41,307 bases of DNA from Candidatus Thermoflexus sinensis. GTDB taxonomy: Bacteria; Chloroflexota; Anaerolineae; Thermoflexales; Thermoflexaceae. The stretch's first letter is position 1; the number at the start of each line of letters is the position of its first letter. Positions 41,174 to 41,307 of this stretch are shown here, in pieces. The DNA lies in the NCBI GenBank assembly GCA_016842045.1, contig JAEVEY010000024.1, positions 1-41,307 on the forward strand. The letters run 5' to 3'. Under the pieces are notes generated by a model. That model saw only the letters and a list, made by a program, of their open reading frames with translations, ran no database searches and was not told the DNA's origin. Both the position numbers and the translations under genes were made by a program.

Positions 41174-41307
41174 TAGGACTCACGCAGTTCGTTTCCCATG
41201 GGGGCAAGGATTTTTCTCCCCCCTCCCCACGGCCCTTTGGGCCGTGGGGAGGGGGGAGAAAGGGGGGTGGGGCCATTCCGTTCCACCTTTAGAGCTTTCA
41301 ACTGCGT
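41174..41307 (-). mobile_element. MITE-like element, family A copy 4, cut by the window end
   Basis: Starts TAGGACTCACGCAGTTCG with 5' flank AAATT (41169-41173) and runs to the window end in CAACTGCGT, lacking only its last about 8 bp. Hairpin 1 (CCCCTCCCCACGGCCC type) is intact. The second hairpin, present in copies 1-3, is missing: GGGGGC joins directly to AAGGATTTTT, a deletion of roughly 50 bp. Confidence 0.8.

Overview
The window is about 41.3 kb of GC-rich bacterial chromosome, densely packed with housekeeping genes. It holds no rRNA, tRNA, phage or plasmid genes. Several traits point to a thermophilic Chloroflexota bacterium, perhaps a Thermoflexus-like member of the Anaerolineae: an oversized SecA, a very long multi-GAF histidine kinase, an LVIVD-repeat exported protein ending in a YLP-type tail, and a minCDE-rodA cluster in a GC-rich genome. 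This assignment comes from gene style, not from a marker-gene search.

Layout. 1-5.2 kb: the end of an unknown gene, a small unknown gene that may be frameshifted, a secreted beta-propeller protein and comEC, all on +. 5.3-5.6 kb: a cluster of three inverted REP pairs (BIME-like). 5.6-9.1 kb (-): a methyltransferase, a YdjM-type membrane hydrolase, an anchored unknown protein and thrB. 9.4-11.2 kb (-): ssnA and a small membrane protein. 11.5-14.7 kb (+): minC-minD-minE-rodA, closed by a strong terminator. 15.3-21.4 kb (+): gatB, then sdhC-sdhD-sdhA-HEPN-MNT-sdhB. 21.7-28.8 kb (-): a hypothetical protein, a methyltransferase-glycosyltransferase pair, fumC, an HNH protein with DUF2905, and adenosine deaminase. 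29-39.6 kb (-): secA followed by a 2126-residue cytoplasmic hybrid of PAS, ten GAF-like domains and a histidine kinase. 40.4-41 kb (+): a CvpA-like membrane protein.

How the genes fit together. sdhCDAB and fumC supply two consecutive TCA steps (succinate to fumarate to malate). minCDE and rodA handle division-site selection and wall elongation. secA serves protein export. thrB, gatB and add are amino-acid, translation and purine-salvage functions.

The most unusual coding feature is a HEPN/MNT (nuclease toxin / nucleotidyltransferase antitoxin type) pair lying between sdhA and sdhB. Its overlapping stop/start codons tie its translation to succinate dehydrogenase.

The intergenic DNA is rich in mobile, hairpin-forming repeats. 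(A) A roughly 190-bp MITE-like family has TAGGASTTACGCAGTT-type terminal inverted repeats, two internal GC-rich hairpins and exact 5-bp target duplications. Three copies are complete, one is cut by the right window edge, and one is a diverged relative. (B) Two short relatives have TTACGCC-type ends. (C) A GTTTACAACAGAGCA-ended element occurs as two copies plus a solo end. (D) REP sequences with a GTAG foot occur singly and as a BIME array. No transposase for any of them is in the window.
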